Shown: in pieces, positions 22,743-25,673 of the stretch | Layout of the letters: each line of letters starts with the position of its first letter | How positions within the stretch are numbered: position 1 is the first letter of the stretch | Assembly: GCA_023403475.1 (NCBI GenBank) | Contig: JAEYEL010000204.1 | Span: forward strand, 1-25,673 | Direction: 5' to 3' | Length of the DNA: 25,673 nt | Source of the DNA: Actinomycetes bacterium | GTDB taxonomy: Bacteria; Actinomycetota; Coriobacteriia; Coriobacteriales; Eggerthellaceae | The notes under the pieces: generated by a model | Seen by the model: the letters and a program-made list of their open reading frames with translations, nothing else | What the model was told of the DNA's origin: nothing | Databases searched by the model: none | Translations under genes and position numbers: made by a program

Positions 22743-23897
22743 ATGAAGGACAATCTGGTGTACATAGCAAACCAAGAGAACCTCGAAGCGTTCGTCGAAA
22801 GGGCACGGTCGTCATCGGTGCTGGCCATCGATACGGAATTCCTTCGCGAGAAAACCTACTACGCGAAGCTGTGCCTGCTGCAGCTTGCAACCGACGATGA
22901 AGTGGCCATAGTGGATCCGTTCGCGGTGCGCGACCTGAAGGTGCTTGCGAAGCTTCTTACCGATGCTGGCGTCATGAAGCTTTTCCATGCGGGGCGACAA
23001 GACCTTGAGATAATCTTGCGCGAGATAGGGGTTCTTCCGCATCCTGTCTTCGATACGCAGATTGCGGCGGCGTTGCTCGGGCACACGCAACAGATAGGCT
23101 ACGCCGCGCTCGTGCATTCGGAATGCGGGGTCGCGCTCAAGAAGACCGATTCGTTCACCGACTGGTCAAAGCGCCCGCTGTCCGTTTCGCAGATGGAATA
23201 TGCGGCAGACGACGTGGTGTACCTTCCGCGTCTGTACCGGGTTATGAGTGAAGCGTTGGCGAAGAAAGGGCGCCTTTCGTGGCTTAAGCACGATTTCGAG
23301 GAGCTTACTTCACCTTCCCGTTACGACGTGCAGGCTCGCGAGCGCTTTCGCAAGCTGAAGCGCGCTTCCCAGCTTACCCCGCAGCAGCTTTCCGCAGCGC
23401 GCGAGTTCGCCGCATGGCGCGAGCAGGAGGCGCAGAAGCGCGACATGCCGCGCAAATGGGTGGTAACCGACGAGCAGATAGTGGAGGCGTGCAAGCGCGA
23501 AGCGCGCACGATAGACGAGCTGTTTATGGTGCGCGGCATACGCGAGCGTTTGACGACGCGCGACGCCCGGCGCGTGGTGGCGCTTATGGCAACCGGCCTC
23601 GACGCGCCCGCTGAAACGTGGCCTGAACTGGACAAGGGCAGAAACGAACCGAACGTCGATGCCCAGCTCGACCTCATGTGCGCGCTCGTGCGCCTGAGAG
23701 CCAAGCAGAACGGCGTAGCCTTTCAGACGCTTGCGAGTCACGACGATCTGGCGCGCATGGCGCGAGGGTATACCGAAGGCGTCGATTTGCTGCACGGGTG
23801 GCGTCGTGCGCTTGTGGGAGAAGAACTGCTTGATCTTCTTTCCGGCAAAATAGCGCTCCGATTGAGCGGCGGCGAGCTGAAAATAGAGCGGCAATAG
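22743..23897 (+). CDS. rnd: Ribonuclease D
   Basis: 3'-to-5' exoribonuclease that trims tRNA and other RNA ends in the cytoplasm. The product is 384 aa. The DEDDy exonuclease domain has AIDTEF (D30, E32), HAGRQDLE (D87) and the YxxxD motif in EYAADDVVYLPRLY (Y153, D157). An HRDC domain follows (about 203-285), with LSAAREFAAWREQEAQKRDMP and a second helical part near 300-370. The length matches RNase D (375 in E. coli). The ATG at 22743 has no recognisable Shine-Dalgarno sequence, but no earlier start fits the domain. The stop falls in the first, partial copy of the 8-bp repeat downstream. Confidence 0.94.
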   Translation: MKDNLVYIANQENLEAFVERARSSSVLAIDTEFLREKTYYAKLCLLQLATDDEVAIVDPFAVRDLKVLAKLLTDAGVMKLFHAGRQDLEIILREIGVLPHPVFDTQIAAALLGHTQQIGYAALVHSECGVALKKTDSFTDWSKRPLSVSQMEYAADDVVYLPRLYRVMSEALAKKGRLSWLKHDFEELTSPSRYDVQARERFRKLKRASQLTPQQLSAAREFAAWREQEAQKRDMPRKWVVTDEQIVEACKREARTIDELFMVRGIRERLTTRDARRVVALMATGLDAPAETWPELDKGRNEPNVDAQLDLMCALVRLRAKQNGVAFQTLASHDDLARMARGYTEGVDLLHGWRRALVGEELLDLLSGKIALRLSGGELKIERQ

Positions 23898-23946
23898 GAC
23901 AATAGGGACAATAGGACAATAGGACAATAGGACAATAGGACAATAG
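23892..23946 (+). repeat. Tandem array of the octamer GACAATAG
   Basis: Six full copies of GACAATAG (starting 23898, 23907, 23915, 23923, 23931, 23939), one preceded by an extra G, follow a partial CAATAG that contains the rnd stop. GGCGGCAATTGG follows, echoing the GCGGCAAT that precedes the array. No further spacer or longer repeat is present. Confidence 0.95.
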
Positions 23947-23984
23947 GGCGGCAATTGGTTTTTTCCAATGATTCGCCAACGATT

Positions 23985-24013
23985 CTGAGACGGTGCTCTC
24001 TCTCGCGTATACT
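23985..24013 (+). promoter_or_regulatory. Promoter of the zinc protease gene
   Basis: A good -10 TATACT (24008-24013) is preceded at 17 bases by a fair -35 CTGAGA (23985-23990, 4 of 6 consensus). Transcription would start near 24020, giving an 85-base leader that contains both tandem hairpins described next. Confidence 0.55.
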
Positions 24014-24029
24014 GATATGCGAAAAAAGA

Positions 24030-24076
24030 GGGCAACCGTAAGGCGGTTGCGATAGGGCGACCGTAAGGCGGTTGCG
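24030..24076 (+). repeat. Twin 22-bp repeats, each a hairpin, in the protease leader
   Basis: Two copies (24030-24051, 24055-24076) differ by one base. Each folds as GCAACCG-TAAGG-CGGTTGC (7-bp stem); the second copy has GCGACCG, which keeps pairing by a G-T wobble. The loop TAAGG resembles a ribosome-binding site. They lie 18-76 bases upstream of the candidate starts. Function unknown. Confidence 0.85.
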
Positions 24077-24105
24077 GAAACGAATCGAAAGGAATGGTTT
24101 CGCTT

Positions 24106-24771
24106 ATGCTGAGTTCCGGCTACTTTCTGCTTATTGCCGTGACGTTGATCATAGGCCTTGGTGCTTCTGGGTACGTGAATTCGCAGCTCAAAAAATATTC
24201 ACGTGTGGGAATATCGAACGGCCTGACCGGCGCGGAAGCGGCGCGGCGCATGCTCGCGTTTTACGGTATCCGCAACGTGGAGGTGCGCCGTGGAGGTGCG
24301 GGTCAGGATTTCTTCGACCCGCGCTCGAATTCTGTGACGCTTTCGCCGGAAGCCTACGACGGGCGCACCATCACCGCTACGGCTACCGCCTGCCATGAGG
24401 TGGGGCATGCCTACCAGTACGCCGAGGGATATGCGCCCATGAAGGTGCGCGGCGCGCTTGTGCCTGCGGTGAACTTTGCGTCGAACGCCTGGATTTTCCT
24501 GCTCATGATAGGCATATTCATGCAGCTTGCCGGCTTACAGATGCTCGCCATCGTGTTGTACGCCGTGGTGGTGCTGTTCCAGGTGGTCACGCTGCCGGTG
24601 GAGTTCAACGCCTCGTCGCGCGCTATGACCTACATGAACACCATCGGCCTGCCCCAATCGGAACAGGCCGGTTCGTACTCGGTGCTGCGCGCGTGCGCAC
24701 TCACCTATGTGGCCGCCGCTCTGACATCCATCTTGCAGCTTCTGTGGTTGCTCGGTCAGCAGCGCGACTAG
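24106..24771 (+). CDS. Neutral zinc metallopeptidase, YugP type (Zn_peptidase_2)
   Basis: Membrane protein of 221 aa of the YugP family, predicted to be a zinc protease. The first membrane segment (about 3-23) is followed by NSQLKKYSRVGISNGLTGAE and a catalytic HEVGH in ATACHEVGHAYQY (about 96-108). Further membrane segments lie near 130-165 and 195-215, and VTLPVEFNASSRA is a conserved family stretch that supplies a third zinc-region Glu. Start choice is open: ATG at 24106 has AAAGGA 12 bases away, whereas the ATG at 24094 directly abuts it. I prefer 24106. The substrate is not known. It is 17 bases from the next gene and may share its transcript. Confidence 0.88.
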   Translation: MLSSGYFLLIAVTLIIGLGASGYVNSQLKKYSRVGISNGLTGAEAARRMLAFYGIRNVEVRRGGAGQDFFDPRSNSVTLSPEAYDGRTITATATACHEVGHAYQYAEGYAPMKVRGALVPAVNFASNAWIFLLMIGIFMQLAGLQMLAIVLYAVVVLFQVVTLPVEFNASSRAMTYMNTIGLPQSEQAGSYSVLRACALTYVAAALTSILQLLWLLGQQRD

Positions 24772-24788
24772 CAGACGGCGGGCGATTC

Positions 24789-25673
24789 ATGAGTTGGGAA
24801 AGCGGCAGCGGGCACGCCGACGTGACGGCGGCTTTGGAACGAGCGCGTGCCGCATCGACGGGACATGGCGGCGCTGTGCACTCTGTTGCCTCGGCAAGCG
24901 CGTCGGGTAGGCCGCGCTCTGAAACCGTGTACGCCTCGCTTTGCTCGTCTGCCTCCTCTGCTTCCTCTTCGGGGGTTGCCGGCACAGGTGGTGCGCTTTC
25001 CGTTTCCGCCGCCATGGCGCTCGCGAAAGGCGCGCTCGAGGGTGTGACGGTGCGCATCGTGGGCGAGGTGTCCGAGCTTTCCAACAAGCCCGGCTACAAA
25101 GCGGTCTACTTCACGGTGAAGGACAAGAGCGCCGCCTTGCCGTGCATGATGTGGAACAACCGCTACAACGCATGCGGCGTGCAGTTGAGCGTAGGCGCGC
25201 TGGTCGAGCTTACGGGACGCTTTACTTTGTACGCCGCGAAAGGGCGCATGAACTTCGACGTGTCGTCGGTTTCGCTTGCGGGGGAGGGAAACTTGCGCCT
25301 GCAGGTGGCAAACCTTGCCAGGAAGCTCGAAGCCGAAGGCCTTATGAGCGCTGCGCGCAAGCGTCCGCTGCCGCTCTATCCTGAAAAGATCGGTCTGGTA
25401 ACGTCTCCGCGCGGTGCTGCCGTGCACGATGTTCTGCGCACGTTGCGCCGCCGCTTCCCCTTGGCGCGCGTGCTTCTGGCGGGCGTGCCGGTCGAGGGGA
25501 CGCAGGCTCCCGCCGGCATCATCGACGGCATGCGAACCGTGGTTTCCGCCGGTGCCGAGGTGGTTCTGGTCGTGCGCGGCGGCGGTTCCTTCGAAGACCT
25601 TATGCCCTTTAACGACGAGGCGCTTGCGCGCGCGGTTGCGGCATGCCCCGTGCCGGTGGTCACGGGCATAGGA
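24789..25673 (+). CDS. xseA: Exodeoxyribonuclease VII large subunit (3' partial)
   Basis: Large subunit of exonuclease VII, which degrades single-stranded DNA. The first 295 codons are present and the frame is open to the window end. Residues 1-68 are an Ala/Ser-rich extension. From about 70 the OB-fold domain starts, LSVSAAMALAKGALEGVTVR, then IVGEVSELSNKPGYKAVYFTVKD and VGALVELTGRFTLYAAKGRM. After about 190 the catalytic domain begins, with LPLYPEKIGLVTSPRGAAVHD, then RTLRRRFPLARVLLAGVPVEG and the family GGGSFEDL followed by FNDEALARA. The ATG at 24789 has a weak GGCGGG site; a later ATG (25014) would remove family sequence. The family match is strong, the exact start is less so. Confidence 0.92.
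   Translation, partial: MSWESGSGHADVTAALERARAASTGHGGAVHSVASASASGRPRSETVYASLCSSASSASSSGVAGTGGALSVSAAMALAKGALEGVTVRIVGEVSELSNKPGYKAVYFTVKDKSAALPCMMWNNRYNACGVQLSVGALVELTGRFTLYAAKGRMNFDVSSVSLAGEGNLRLQVANLARKLEAEGLMSAARKRPLPLYPEKIGLVTSPRGAAVHDVLRTLRRRFPLARVLLAGVPVEGTQAPAGIIDGMRTVVSAGAEVVLVVRGGGSFEDLMPFNDEALARAVAACPVPVVTGIG

Noticed and set aside
23892..23946. CRISPR array
   Set aside because: The unit is only 8 bases with no spacers and no cas genes are nearby, so it is a simple tandem repeat.
23947..23977. Terminator after rnd
   Set aside because: ATTGG and CCAAT can pair with outer GGCG/CGCC, but the T run lies in the loop rather than after the stem.

Overview
The window is about 25.7 kb of GC-rich, gene-dense bacterial DNA from an anaerobe that respires alternative electron acceptors. 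Several features suggest a monoderm actinobacterium of the Coriobacteriia/Eggerthellaceae type: a NapB made as a lipoprotein, a NapGH-type nitrate reductase without NapC, a complete FixABCX set, and OFA-family MFS transporters. The lineage is inferred from gene content and style; no marker gene was compared.

Left part (1-6.9 kb): a NarX/NarL-like pair (GAF histidine kinase, cut by the window edge, and LuxR-type response regulator) converges on a minus-strand periplasmic-type nitrate reductase operon, napG-napA-napB-napD-napH. NapGH would oxidise menaquinol, NapB would carry electrons, NapA would reduce nitrate and NapD would chaperone the NapA Tat signal. Next come an unrecognised single-pass membrane protein (minus) and, divergently, a TerC-family manganese transporter. 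The terC leader looks like a yybP-ykoY Mn2+ riboswitch whose closing stem is mutually exclusive with a very long intrinsic terminator.

Centre (9.3-21.3 kb), the most interesting part: a plus-strand locus related to the E. coli carnitine genes (caiB, caiC, caiA, fixA, fixB, fixC, fixX) but rearranged. It has no recognisable caiD, caiE or caiT, and it carries two tandem OFA-family MFS transporters. A convergent MerR-family regulator closes it. The parts fit a CoA-based respiratory cycle: import of an organic acid, CoA activation (ligase plus CoA-transferase), a redox step by an acyl-CoA dehydrogenase homologue, and electron exchange with the quinone pool through FixAB and FixCX. The substrate cannot be read from sequence. 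The promoter before the caiB homologue has a 19-bp spacer, as expected for MerR-type activation, and a strong terminator sits between the two transporters.

Right part (21.3-25.7 kb): a small Cys-rich protein, a diacylglycerol-kinase-like lipid kinase (minus), ribonuclease D (plus), an array of an 8-bp repeat directly after the RNase D stop, a zinc metalloprotease of the YugP type with two tandem hairpins in its leader, and the first 295 codons of exonuclease VII large subunit, cut by the window edge. No tRNA, rRNA, CRISPR array, insertion sequence or prophage gene was seen.
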